In this document: piece by piece, positions 17,710-26,210 of the stretch
Layout of the letters: each line of letters starts with the position of its first letter
Position numbering within the stretch: position 1 is the first letter of the stretch
Source: an uncultured Flavobacteriaceae bacterium
GTDB taxonomy: Bacteria > Bacteroidota > Bacteroidia > Flavobacteriales > Flavobacteriaceae
Assembly (NCBI GenBank): GCA_947487895.1
Contig: CANKYF010000002.1
Span: 186,001 to 250,000 of the forward strand
DNA: 64,000 nt
Direction of reading: 5' to 3'
Translations under genes and position numbers: made by a program
Notes under the pieces: generated by a model
What the model saw: only the letters and a program-made list of their open reading frames with translations
Told to the model about the DNA's origin: nothing
Database searches by the model: none

Positions 17710-18909
17710 ATGTCTAAACAACTTTCACCGTTTACCAAACAACAACTTTTACCTCAAGAAGAAAAGTTAGAAATCTTTAAACGTAAAGGTGAACTTTTTA
17801 TAGGTATTCCTAAAGAAACGGGATTTAAAGAGAAACGCATATGCTTAACCCCAGACGCCGTTTTTGCACTTGTAAATAATGGACATAGAGTCTTATTAGA
17901 AGCTGGAGCTGGCGAAGGTGCTAGTTTTAGTGATAGAGATTACAGTGAAGCTGGAGCAGAAATAACTAAAGATACTGCCAAAGTATATGGGTGCCCAATG
18001 ATTTTGAAAGTGGAACCCCCTACTCTAGACCAAATAAAACTAATTAATCCGCAGTCCATATTAATTTCGGCACTGCAATTAAAGACGCAAACCAAAAAAT
18101 ATTTTGAAACTCTAGCTTCAAAACGTATCACAGCATTAGCTTTTGAGTTTATTAGAGATGCAGACGGAACTTATCCCGCAGTAAGATCATTAAGTGAAAT
18201 TGCAGGAACTGCATCTGTTTTAATAGCTTCTGAGTTGTTATCTAACACCAAAGATGGTAATGGTTTAATGTTTGGAAATATAAGTGGTGTGCCGCCCGTA
18301 GAAGTCGTTATACTTGGCGCTGGTACTGTTGGTGAGTTTGCTGCAAGAGGTGCTATGGGATTAGGTGCTAATGTTAAGGTGTTTGATAATTCTATTACCA
18401 AACTAAGATGTATACAAACTAACTTGGGAAGACCATTTTTCACATCTACTATACAACCGAAAAATTTAACAAAAGCCTTAAGAAGATGCGATGTTGTTAT
18501 TGGTGCTGTAAGAGGTAAAAACAGAGCACCTATTGTAGTAACAGAAGGCATGGTTGAAAAAATGAAAAAAGGAGCTATTATTATTGACGTGAGTATTGAT
18601 ATGGGCGGATGTTTTGAAACCAGCGAAGTAACATCTCATAAAAAGGAAACTTTTGTAAAGCATGGCGTCATTCATTATTGTGTCCCAAATATTCCTGCTC
18701 GATACCCTAGAACAGCCTCTGTTTCAATAAGTAATATTTTCACTCCCTATTTAATGCAGATCGCTGAAGATGGTGGTATTGAAAATTCCTTAAGAATTGA
18801 TAGAGGTTTAAGAAATGGATTGTATTTTTACCACGGAATTTTAACAAGCAAGCCTGTTGGCGAATGGTTCGATTTAAGTTATAGTGATGCTAACTTACTT
18901 ATTTTTTAA
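17710..18909 (+). CDS. ald: Alanine dehydrogenase
   Basis: The enzyme catalyses NAD-dependent oxidative deamination of L-alanine to pyruvate and ammonia. It has 399 residues, about 20 longer than the Bacillus enzyme because of an N-terminal extension typical of flavobacterial versions. The substrate-binding region shows GIPKETGFKEKRICLTPD. The NAD-binding Rossmann motif is VVILGAGTVGEFAARGAMG, about 195-215. Further conserved segments are IIIDVSIDMGG and PNIPARYPRTAS. The related N-terminal half of transhydrogenase PntA is an alternative, but the length and the complete C-terminus favour Ald. Confidence 0.9.
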   Translation: MSKQLSPFTKQQLLPQEEKLEIFKRKGELFIGIPKETGFKEKRICLTPDAVFALVNNGHRVLLEAGAGEGASFSDRDYSEAGAEITKDTAKVYGCPMILKVEPPTLDQIKLINPQSILISALQLKTQTKKYFETLASKRITALAFEFIRDADGTYPAVRSLSEIAGTASVLIASELLSNTKDGNGLMFGNISGVPPVEVVILGAGTVGEFAARGAMGLGANVKVFDNSITKLRCIQTNLGRPFFTSTIQPKNLTKALRRCDVVIGAVRGKNRAPIVVTEGMVEKMKKGAIIIDVSIDMGGCFETSEVTSHKKETFVKHGVIHYCVPNIPARYPRTASVSISNIFTPYLMQIAEDGGIENSLRIDRGLRNGLYFYHGILTSKPVGEWFDLSYSDANLLIF

Positions 18910-18929
18910 TCGAGCATTAAATTATTCAA

Positions 18930-19283
18930 ATGAAATTAGCACATCGATTGGGCTACTACTTAGGTGGCTTCTCTATAGGTATAATAGTATTAATGTTTTT
19001 TTTAAGCGGAAAAAAAACATCTTGTGCATACGGACCCGACGCTAGAGTTTTAAAAAATATAAGATCTAAAAAACTCAATTACACTAGCACTTTTATAAAA
19101 GACTCTTCAGCAATTAAAGATGTTCTTAAATATGGTAATATAGATTTTTCTAAAAGCGAACCAAGAAAAGAGCCTTGTGGTTCTTATTTTATTGAAGGAA
19201 AACATAATGATTATATAGCTTCATTAGTAATTGAAAACTGTGATAGTGTAGCCAATGTAATTGATTTTAAAGAATCTCCTTAA
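18930..19283 (+). CDS. Small membrane-anchored protein, DUF4258-like
   Basis: The protein has 117 residues with one N-terminal membrane helix (about 8-27). It is followed by SGKKTSCAYGPDARVLKNI, a motif I associate with flavobacterial DUF4258-type proteins, though this is from memory and not a search. The C-terminal part (40-117) has two further cysteines (in EPCGSYF and ENCDS). It is 20 bp downstream of ald and 4 bp upstream of a sugar transferase gene, so the three form a likely operon. Function is unknown. Confidence 0.7.
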   Translation: MKLAHRLGYYLGGFSIGIIVLMFFLSGKKTSCAYGPDARVLKNIRSKKLNYTSTFIKDSSAIKDVLKYGNIDFSKSEPRKEPCGSYFIEGKHNDYIASLVIENCDSVANVIDFKESP

Positions 19284-19287
19284 ATTC

Positions 19288-19881
19288 ATGCTTAAAAGAA
19301 GTTTTGACCTTTTTTTTTCAGTATTGGGCTTGTTTATAACTGCTCCATTTTTAATCCTAATTTCTATCTTGATAAAATTGGAGTCCAAAGGTTCGGCACT
19401 ATTCATTCAAGGGCGTGTAGGAAAGAACAATAAAGACTTCAATATCTACAAGTTTAGAACCATGAAGGTGCTATCAGAAAAAAAAGGACTTTTAACATTG
19501 GGTAATAATGATTCTAGAATTACCAAAATTGGCTACTTTTTGAGACGCTATAAAATAGATGAATTTCCGCAACTATTCAATATTTTAAAAGGAGATATGA
19601 GCTTTGTTGGCCCAAGACCAGAATTACGTTATTATGTGAATTTTTATAATGAAGATGATATGAAAATATTTTCAGTAAGACCTGGTATTACAGGGCTTGC
19701 TTCATTGAAATATAGAAATGAAGTAGAGCTTCTTGAAGCTGCTGAAAACCCAGAAGAATACTTTGTTAAGACAATAATTCCTGACAAGTTAAAATATAAT
19801 AAAGAATATATAAAAAAGAGTAGCTTCTTTTTTGATCTTAAATTAATAGCACTAACAATAGTTAAAGTGATAACGAAATAA
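19288..19881 (+). CDS. Initiating sugar-1-phosphate transferase (PglC-type)
   Basis: The protein has 197 residues, the short monotopic form of bacterial sugar transferases that put the first sugar-1-phosphate on undecaprenyl phosphate. The N-terminal hydrophobic re-entrant helix (about 5-27) precedes FIQGRVGKNNKDFNIYKFRT. The catalytic core DEFPQLFNILKGDMSFVGPR and PGITGLASL follow. The ATG at 19288 is preferred over an upstream TTG at 19261 that would run into the preceding gene. With the PglF/PglE-like enzymes at 26-29 kb, it likely starts the repeat unit with a 4-amino-4-deoxy sugar (inference). It lies about 2.4 kb from the main polysaccharide genes, separated by putA-like and aroB. Confidence 0.92.
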   Translation: MLKRSFDLFFSVLGLFITAPFLILISILIKLESKGSALFIQGRVGKNNKDFNIYKFRTMKVLSEKKGLLTLGNNDSRITKIGYFLRRYKIDEFPQLFNILKGDMSFVGPRPELRYYVNFYNEDDMKIFSVRPGITGLASLKYRNEVELLEAAENPEEYFVKTIIPDKLKYNKEYIKKSSFFFDLKLIALTIVKVITK

Positions 19882-19886
19882 CATCA

Positions 19887-21062
19887 CTAATCTTTCCTGC
19901 GTTTTTTTTCTTGTGATAATAACTTTAACTCCCTACCTGTTTGACCTGCAACCGAGGTGTTTTCTTCTGCCCTTCTAATAAGATAAGGCATTACATCTTT
20001 TACTGGGCCAAACGGCATATATTTAGCAACATTATATCCTTTGTCTGATAAATTAAAACTGATATGATCACTCATACCATATAATTGACCAAACCAAACC
20101 CTTTCATCATTATTTTCTAATCCCTTCTCTTTCATTAACTCCATAAGCAAATAAGAGCTTTCTTCATTATGAGTTCCAGCAAACAGAGATATTCTATTTA
20201 AATTATCAATTATAAACTTTAGCCCCTCGTTAAAATTCTCATCAGTTGCCTGTTTATTTTTGCATATTGGAGATAAATAACCTTGCTCTTCTGCTCTTTC
20301 ATTTTCTTTTTCCATGTAAGCACCTCTAACTAGTTTATACCCTAATAAATAATTGCCTTCTTCAGCTTTTTCACACTCTCGCTTTAAGAACTCCATTCTA
20401 TCATGCCTATACATTTGAAGCGTATTAAATACAATAGTTTTTTCCTTATTATATTTTTTCATCATTTGAGTTACTAATTCATCTGCAGCATCTTGCATCC
20501 AGCTTTCCTCAGCATCAATTAGTACTTCTACATCATATTCTTTTGCTTTTTTACAGACTGTATCAAACCTTTTTACTATTCTATTCCATTCATTTATTTC
20601 ACTATTGCTTAAAGTTTCGTTCTTTCCTACTTTTTCATATAAACGTATTCGACCAAATCCTGTGGGCTTAAAAACAGCAATTGGAATCGCGTCCAAATTT
20701 TTAGCAAAATCAAGTATTTTAAGTACTTTATTTAGGGCATTATCAAATTCATTTTCATCTTCTTTTCCTTCAACAGAATAATCAAGAACTGAACTAACTC
20801 CTTTTTCAAACATTCTATTAATAACGGGTAAACAATCCTCCTCAGTAACACCACCACAAAAATGATCAAATACCGTAGAACGTATTAGTCCTTCTATGGG
20901 CAAATTTGCTTTAATAGCAAAGTTAGTAGCAGCAGTACCAATTTTAACTAATGGCTCTATAGAAATCATTTTGAATAGAAAATACGCTCTTTCTAGTTCT
21001 GAATCATTCTTCAAAGCAAAAGCAATTTCGGTATTATCAAAAATTGTATTGTTTTTTTGCAT
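19887..21062 (-). CDS. Proline dehydrogenase
   Basis: This monofunctional FAD-dependent proline oxidase has 391 residues in a single PRODH beta/alpha-barrel. It converts proline to pyrroline-5-carboxylate. Visible conserved segments are IDAEESWMQDAADEL, YKLVRGAYMEKEN, GTHNEES, FGQLYGMSDHISF and the C-terminal YLIRRAEENTSV that contacts proline. It is divergent from aroB, with a TATATTTG box 19 bp upstream. It converges on the sugar transferase gene with only five bases between the stops. Confidence 0.93.
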   Translation of the reverse strand: MQKNNTIFDNTEIAFALKNDSELERAYFLFKMISIEPLVKIGTAATNFAIKANLPIEGLIRSTVFDHFCGGVTEEDCLPVINRMFEKGVSSVLDYSVEGKEDENEFDNALNKVLKILDFAKNLDAIPIAVFKPTGFGRIRLYEKVGKNETLSNSEINEWNRIVKRFDTVCKKAKEYDVEVLIDAEESWMQDAADELVTQMMKKYNKEKTIVFNTLQMYRHDRMEFLKRECEKAEEGNYLLGYKLVRGAYMEKENERAEEQGYLSPICKNKQATDENFNEGLKFIIDNLNRISLFAGTHNEESSYLLMELMKEKGLENNDERVWFGQLYGMSDHISFNLSDKGYNVAKYMPFGPVKDVMPYLIRRAEENTSVAGQTGRELKLLSQEKKRRKD

Positions 21063-21080
21063 AATCTCTAAAATTTAAAG

Positions 21081-21088
21081 CAAATATA
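21081..21088 (-). promoter_or_regulatory. Candidate -7 box for proline dehydrogenase
   Basis: The minus strand reads TATATTTG (TAnnTTTG) 19 bp before the ATG, in the spacer divergent from aroB. A TTTG occurs 25 bp further upstream, longer than the usual 19-21 bp spacing. Confidence 0.4.
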
Positions 21089-21158
21089 ATTAACCTATAG
21101 TTATCATTTTATGCAAAATCTCCTTAATTTCACAGCCTCAAAAAACAGTATTTATTTT

Positions 21159-22226
21159 ATGGATTCTATTAATTACAAAGACTGTACAATTCATTTTAAT
21201 AATGATTGCTATCTTGCTGTAAATAAACACTTAAAGGACAATAATTTTTCAAAAATATTTATTCTTGTAGATGAAAACACACATGCAAATTGTCTCCCTA
21301 TTTTTTTAGAAAAATTAGAAACTAATATTTCTATTGAAATAATTGAAATAGAATCTGGTGAAGAAAATAAAAATATAGATACATGTTCTGGTGTTTGGAA
21401 TACTTTATCAGATCTTGATGCAGACCGAAAAAGTTTGATGATAAATATTGGTGGTGGTGTGATTACAGATCTTGGTGGTTTTGTTGCATGCACCTTTAAA
21501 AGAGGTATTGCTTATGTAAATGTACCTACTACCCTTCTTTCTATGGTAGACGCTTCAGTTGGTGGGAAAACAGGTGTAGACTTAGGCCACTTGAAAAACC
21601 AAATAGGTGTTATTAGTGATCCAGATTTAGTATTGATTGATCCATTCTATTTAAACACACTTCCTTCTAACCAAATGCGTTCTGGTTTAGCTGAAATGCT
21701 AAAACATGGATTAATTAGTAGTGAAAATTACTGGAATAAATTCCAAGATTTGTCTGCATTAACACTAGCAGACTTAGATCAACTTATTTATGATTCTGTA
21801 ATTATAAAAAAGAATGTTGTTGAAGAAGATCCTTTTGAAGATGGGTTACGCAAAACTTTAAACTACGGACATACACTTGGACATGCTATTGAATCTTATT
21901 TCTTAAGTAATCCCAATAAAGAAACTTTATTGCATGGAGAAGCTATAGTAGTTGGAATGATTTTAGCCAATTATATATCCTCAAAACTCACTGGTTTTTC
22001 TATGGAAATTACAGATAAGATTAAAGAATTATTTATTGGTTATTATGGGAAAATTTCCATTAATGAAAATGAATATGCACCAATTATGGAACTTCTTAAA
22101 TACGATAAAAAGAATAACCATGGTAATATTAATTTTGTATTACTAAAATCTATTGGTAACCCTGTTATTGATTGTAAAGTTGATGACAGTATTATCATTG
22201 ATGCCTTTAAATATTATGATAGCTAA
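21159..22226 (+). CDS. aroB: 3-dehydroquinate synthase
   Basis: AroB catalyses the second shikimate-pathway step, turning DAHP into 3-dehydroquinate with NAD and a metal. Motifs seen: INIGGGVITDLGGFVA (nucleotide binding), VPTTLLSMVDASVGGKTGVD, AEMLKHGLI, LNYGHTLGHAIES (metal histidines) and LHGEAIVVGM. From the ATG at 21159 it has 355 residues and starts MDSINYKDCTIHFNN, which suits the family. An in-frame ATG at 21111 would add 16 residues without visible homology. Confidence 0.94.
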   Translation: MDSINYKDCTIHFNNDCYLAVNKHLKDNNFSKIFILVDENTHANCLPIFLEKLETNISIEIIEIESGEENKNIDTCSGVWNTLSDLDADRKSLMINIGGGVITDLGGFVACTFKRGIAYVNVPTTLLSMVDASVGGKTGVDLGHLKNQIGVISDPDLVLIDPFYLNTLPSNQMRSGLAEMLKHGLISSENYWNKFQDLSALTLADLDQLIYDSVIIKKNVVEEDPFEDGLRKTLNYGHTLGHAIESYFLSNPNKETLLHGEAIVVGMILANYISSKLTGFSMEITDKIKELFIGYYGKISINENEYAPIMELLKYDKKNNHGNINFVLLKSIGNPVIDCKVDDSIIIDAFKYYDS

Positions 22227-22241
22227 ATATTTCTTTTAAAC

Positions 22242-22994
22242 ATGTTTAGTTTTTTTTCTAAAAAATTATATTTAAAAGATTTATTAGAAGGTTTTGTTGA
22301 TATTCATAATCATATCCTACCAGGAATTGATGACGGTGCAAAAGATATTAACGAATCTATTATATTAATTGAAAAGCTCAATGATTTAGGTATTAATCAA
22401 TTTATACCTACACCTCATGTAATGAGAGATTTTTATCCTAATACTGATGAAAGTATAGGAGATGCTTATCAAAATCTACTAGAGGGATTATCATCAACTA
22501 ATCTGCTTTCAGAGATAACTATTAATCCAGCTGCGGAGTATATGTTAGATGCAGATTTTGAAACTCTGTTACATAATCAAGAATTATATACATTAAAAGG
22601 AAAATATGTTTTGGTTGAACTATCTTATTATCAGCCCCCAATTAACTTAGAAAATATTATTTTTGACATAAAGAACAGAGGATATATTCCTGTTTTAGCA
22701 CATCCAGAAAGATATTCTTATTTTCATAACAAGTTTGAATATTATAGAAAACTAAAAGACTTAGGGTGTCTATTCCAATTAAACTTACTATCCTTATGCG
22801 GTCACTACGGTAAGCCAACTGAAAATGTAGCTCTTAAACTAATTGATAATAACGCTTTTGAATTTGCAGGAACAGATACTCATCACAAAAGTCATATAGA
22901 AAAACTTTCTAAGCTAACACTAGCTAATTCAAAAGTATTAAATAATTTAAAGAAAATAATTATTAATACTAACAATACATTTTCTGTTATTTAA
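22242..22994 (+). CDS. CpsB/CapC-type tyrosine-protein phosphatase (PHP fold)
   Basis: The 250-residue PHP-superfamily metal-dependent phosphatase shows VDIHNHILPGIDDGAKD (metal ligands His22 and His24), a middle CxHPERY-like segment (LAHPERYSYF) and the late metal motif AGTDTHH. Members dephosphorylate the tyrosine-rich tail of Wzc-type kinases and so set polysaccharide chain length and export. The cognate kinase gene is the next gene on the opposite strand, with overlapping stop codons. The start is 15 bp after aroB. Confidence 0.9.
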   Translation: MFSFFSKKLYLKDLLEGFVDIHNHILPGIDDGAKDINESIILIEKLNDLGINQFIPTPHVMRDFYPNTDESIGDAYQNLLEGLSSTNLLSEITINPAAEYMLDADFETLLHNQELYTLKGKYVLVELSYYQPPINLENIIFDIKNRGYIPVLAHPERYSYFHNKFEYYRKLKDLGCLFQLNLLSLCGHYGKPTENVALKLIDNNAFEFAGTDTHHKSHIEKLSKLTLANSKVLNNLKKIIINTNNTFSVI

Positions 22995-25351
22995 GCTTTT
23001 TTCTTTCTAAACCAACCTTTCTTTTCTGGAGTTCCATAATAACCATATTTAGCTCCGTAACCAAAATTAGATTGTTTAACATCGTTTACAACTAACATCA
23101 TCCCGTTAAGTTTATTATCTGTATGTAGTTCTTTTGCAAAATTAAGTATTTTCTTTTCTGTATATCCTGCCCTAGTTACATAAATAGTATGTCCAGCATA
23201 TTGACTTATTAATAAAGTATCTGTAACTAGCATAGCAGGAGCTGTATCAACTATCACATAATCGTATTGTTTCGATACAGAGGAAAACAAGTCTTTCATT
23301 CTATCTCCCATTAATAGTTCAGCAGGGTTAGGTGGTACTTTACCAGACAACATTATATCTATTGGAATTTCATTAATATTATAAGAATTGATTGCTTCTC
23401 CTAATATTAATGATTTATCAACAAGATATTCTGTTAAACCTGTACCCAACTGACTTTTATCAGTCTTTTTCTTTTTAATTGCAGAATAAATTTGAGGATT
23501 TCTAATATCTGCTCCAATCAGAAGAACTCTTTTATTGGTATTAGCTAGAGTTAGAGCCATATTTAAACTAAAAAAAGACTTCCCTTCACTATTAATCGTT
23601 GAAGTAACAAATAAAATATTATCATTAGTTTTAGTATCTCTACCTTTTCTAATATAATCAAAATTTGTTCTAATAATTCTAAAAGATTCAGACATTACTG
23701 ACCTATCATTTTTCTTAATCAAGCCATTTTCTTTTTTGCCAAAATTGGGTATTTCACCTAATACAGTTATATTGTTGATTTCTTCTTGTAAATCTTCCTT
23801 ATTATGAATTTTGTTATCTAATATATCCTTTAAATACAGAACCCCAAAAGGAATACTACAGCCAATTATTAGTGAAGCTAGGTAAACAATAGGTTTATTA
23901 GGAGAAACAGGTAATCCTTTAGAATGAGCTGAATCAACGATTCTAGCATTTGGAGATGTAGAAATTAAAGAAATAGTAGCTTCCTCTCGTTTTTGCAAAA
24001 GATATAAATACAAAGATTCCTTAATACCTTGTTCACGTTCAATATCTCTAGATTTTCTAACTTGGCCTGGTACAGCATAAATTTTAGAACTAAGCTTTGA
24101 TGACTGATTCTCTAAACTCTTAATTCTTAACCCAATAGACTTTACTGAATTATTTAAACTCTGTTTTAAACTACCTTTAATATTATTAATTTGCTGATCT
24201 AAGTTTACAATTATGGGGTTTTTTTCATTTGAACTTTTCAATAATCTACTTCTTTCATCTAATAACTCATTATACTTTTTTGCCATAGAATTAATTGAGC
24301 CATCAGTCAATCCTACATTTGAGGGTATTCTCGCAAACGATTCATCACTAATCTCATTCTTCATATAATTTACCATATTATACTCAGTACGGCTATTCGC
24401 TAACTCTTGTTCTGTCTGAGCATTCGAATTCAAATATAAATCAGCTTCAGAAGTAATATTTGTTAACTTATTGCCAGTTTTAAAACGTTCAATTTCATCA
24501 TCTACATCTGATAAATCAGAGGATATTAAATCTATTCTCTTATTAATGAAATTTGCAGTGTTATTTGATTTGAATTTTTTCTCATCAATAGAAACTCTGT
24601 TATATTCCTCAACTAATTTATTAATAACAGCCTTGGCTTTACTAACCACATAATCATCTAACGATAAGTTTAACACTTTTGAAAATTCTGAAGCTTGAGA
24701 TATTTTAATTGCACTTTTATATCCCTCAGCAACTTTTGTTACAGGAGTTAATCTAACATAATAGATTTGTCCTATCAGCGCTTTTGTATTTATTACATTG
24801 GGAGTTACTACAATATCCCCTATTGGAGAAGTGAAATTTTTTCCGAAAAATGATTCTTTCAAAATTTCCTTTTCACCTTTAGTGTATATAAAGTTAAATG
24901 CCGTATCAGAAGTAAAATGTAAGCTAAAGCCAAACTTAGAATTATTTATAAGGCTATCTGGAGCTATAAAATTAATTTTCACAGGAGCTTTAGTAATTGG
25001 ATAAAATTCGGTATTATGGAATCTTCCTTTCGCAAAAAGTTGTTTATTTAAACTTAACTTTTTCACAACTCCATCCATTAGTTTTCTAGATTTTAAAACT
25101 TCAATTTCATCCTCAATTTTTTTACTATCTGTACTTGAAAGTTTCCCTAAATCTTTTAGTATTTCTTCAGCAGGGTTTGAAATCCCACTATCATCAACCA
25201 ACATAATTTTGGCATAAGCATTATATTTTGGTGCCGTATATCTAAGATGAAAAAAAGCTAAACCAACACATATTGCACAACTTAAAGCAAACCATTTCCA
25301 TTGTTTTAGGTATAATTTTATTACTTTTTTTATATCAAAGTTTTTATCCAT
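22991..25351 (-). CDS. wzc: Wzc-type polysaccharide co-polymerase / BY-kinase
   Basis: The inner-membrane tyrosine autokinase drives capsule polymerisation and export through Wza. From the ATG at 25351 it has 786 residues; a TTG five codons upstream is less likely. Membrane helices lie at about 18-36 and 485-508, flanking a large periplasmic coiled-coil region. The cytoplasmic BY-kinase domain has the Walker A variant STINSEGKS (about 585-591) and Walker A' VLLIGADIRNP. Its last 25 residues hold a tyrosine cluster (about 765-772, FGYGAKYGYYG), the expected autophosphorylation tail. It overlaps the phosphatase gene stop and follows wza by 31 bp. Confidence 0.94.
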   Translation of the reverse strand: MDKNFDIKKVIKLYLKQWKWFALSCAICVGLAFFHLRYTAPKYNAYAKIMLVDDSGISNPAEEILKDLGKLSSTDSKKIEDEIEVLKSRKLMDGVVKKLSLNKQLFAKGRFHNTEFYPITKAPVKINFIAPDSLINNSKFGFSLHFTSDTAFNFIYTKGEKEILKESFFGKNFTSPIGDIVVTPNVINTKALIGQIYYVRLTPVTKVAEGYKSAIKISQASEFSKVLNLSLDDYVVSKAKAVINKLVEEYNRVSIDEKKFKSNNTANFINKRIDLISSDLSDVDDEIERFKTGNKLTNITSEADLYLNSNAQTEQELANSRTEYNMVNYMKNEISDESFARIPSNVGLTDGSINSMAKKYNELLDERSRLLKSSNEKNPIIVNLDQQINNIKGSLKQSLNNSVKSIGLRIKSLENQSSKLSSKIYAVPGQVRKSRDIEREQGIKESLYLYLLQKREEATISLISTSPNARIVDSAHSKGLPVSPNKPIVYLASLIIGCSIPFGVLYLKDILDNKIHNKEDLQEEINNITVLGEIPNFGKKENGLIKKNDRSVMSESFRIIRTNFDYIRKGRDTKTNDNILFVTSTINSEGKSFFSLNMALTLANTNKRVLLIGADIRNPQIYSAIKKKKTDKSQLGTGLTEYLVDKSLILGEAINSYNINEIPIDIMLSGKVPPNPAELLMGDRMKDLFSSVSKQYDYVIVDTAPAMLVTDTLLISQYAGHTIYVTRAGYTEKKILNFAKELHTDNKLNGMMLVVNDVKQSNFGYGAKYGYYGTPEKKGWFRKKKA

Positions 25352-25382
25352 TTTAGTAAAATTCAATATTTAATATAAGAAA

Positions 25383-26150
25383 TTAATTTCTAGTAACAAA
25401 AATCAGAGCTGTAGTAATAAGGAATGACGATATGCTAATTATTGTACCAATTCTAGTATCTCCTGAGGCACTACTTACCGCAGAATTATTTGGCTCTACA
25501 TATACGACATCATTTTGAGTTAAATAGTAAACAGGAGAATTGAAGAGTTCCTTACTTGTTAGATTTACTCTTGTGTATGTCTTAGTTCCATTAAAATCAC
25601 GAATTATTAAGACATTTTCTCTTTCTCCTTTTATTGTTAAATCTCCTGCTAATGCTATTGCCTCTAACAAGGTAATTCTTTCCCCTGAAATATCATATCT
25701 ACCAGGTCTATTAACTTCTCCCAATACAGAAACTCTATAATTTAAAATTCTAATATTTATTATTGGATCTTTAAGGTACTCAGCCAATTTTTCTTTGAAA
25801 AGAATTCTCGCTTCCTCAACAGTTAAACCCAATAGCTTAACTTTACCCAAAATTGGATAATCAATATTTCCATCATTATCAATTAAATAATTTATTGGTT
25901 CAGAGTTAGCAGCATTCTCACTACCTCTGAATAAGTTAAAAGGCTTTACTGCTTCTAAATCAAAAGTAGAAACATAAATACTCACTATATCATTGACCTT
26001 AAATTTAGTGATAAAAGAATCTGTGTCTATTATAGTTTCAAAATCTTTTGCATTCTGAAAATAGATAACTTCTTTTTTAGTGGTACAAGAATTAAATGAA
26101 AAAGTAATTAATAAAAGAAATGAGATATATTTTTTTAACTGAGAAAACAT
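25383..26150 (-). CDS. wza: Wza-type outer-membrane polysaccharide export lipoprotein
   Basis: The ATG at 26150 starts a classical lipoprotein signal peptide, MFSQLKKYISFLLLITFSF, followed by the lipobox cysteine in NSCTTKK. A TTG 17 codons upstream would bury this signal and is rejected. The 255-residue protein contains a polysaccharide-export (Poly_export) domain (about 45-125) and an SLBB domain (about 130-215, YRVSVLGEVNRPGRY). A C-terminal hydrophobic helix (about 232-252) probably crosses the outer membrane. It forms the export channel partner of Wzc, whose gene follows. Confidence 0.93.
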   Translation of the reverse strand: MFSQLKKYISFLLLITFSFNSCTTKKEVIYFQNAKDFETIIDTDSFITKFKVNDIVSIYVSTFDLEAVKPFNLFRGSENAANSEPINYLIDNDGNIDYPILGKVKLLGLTVEEARILFKEKLAEYLKDPIINIRILNYRVSVLGEVNRPGRYDISGERITLLEAIALAGDLTIKGERENVLIIRDFNGTKTYTRVNLTSKELFNSPVYYLTQNDVVYVEPNNSAVSSASGDTRIGTIISISSFLITTALIFVTRN

Positions 26151-26210
26151 ATTTATAGAATTTAGAGCAAAGTAATACTTTTTTAATAATTCATCTTTCA
26201 ATGAAAAATT

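Noticed and set aside
18171-18551. 126-codon antisense open frame within ald
   Set aside because: It mirrors the conserved alanine dehydrogenase sequence, has no start signal or homology-like features, and is a by-product of codon usage.
19261-19287. TTG start adding nine residues to the sugar transferase
   Set aside because: It overlaps the preceding gene; the ATG at 19288 directly precedes the conserved KRSFDLFFS start.
26151-26201. TTG-initiated N-terminal extension of wza
   Set aside because: It would bury the lipoprotein signal peptide that begins at the ATG at 26150.
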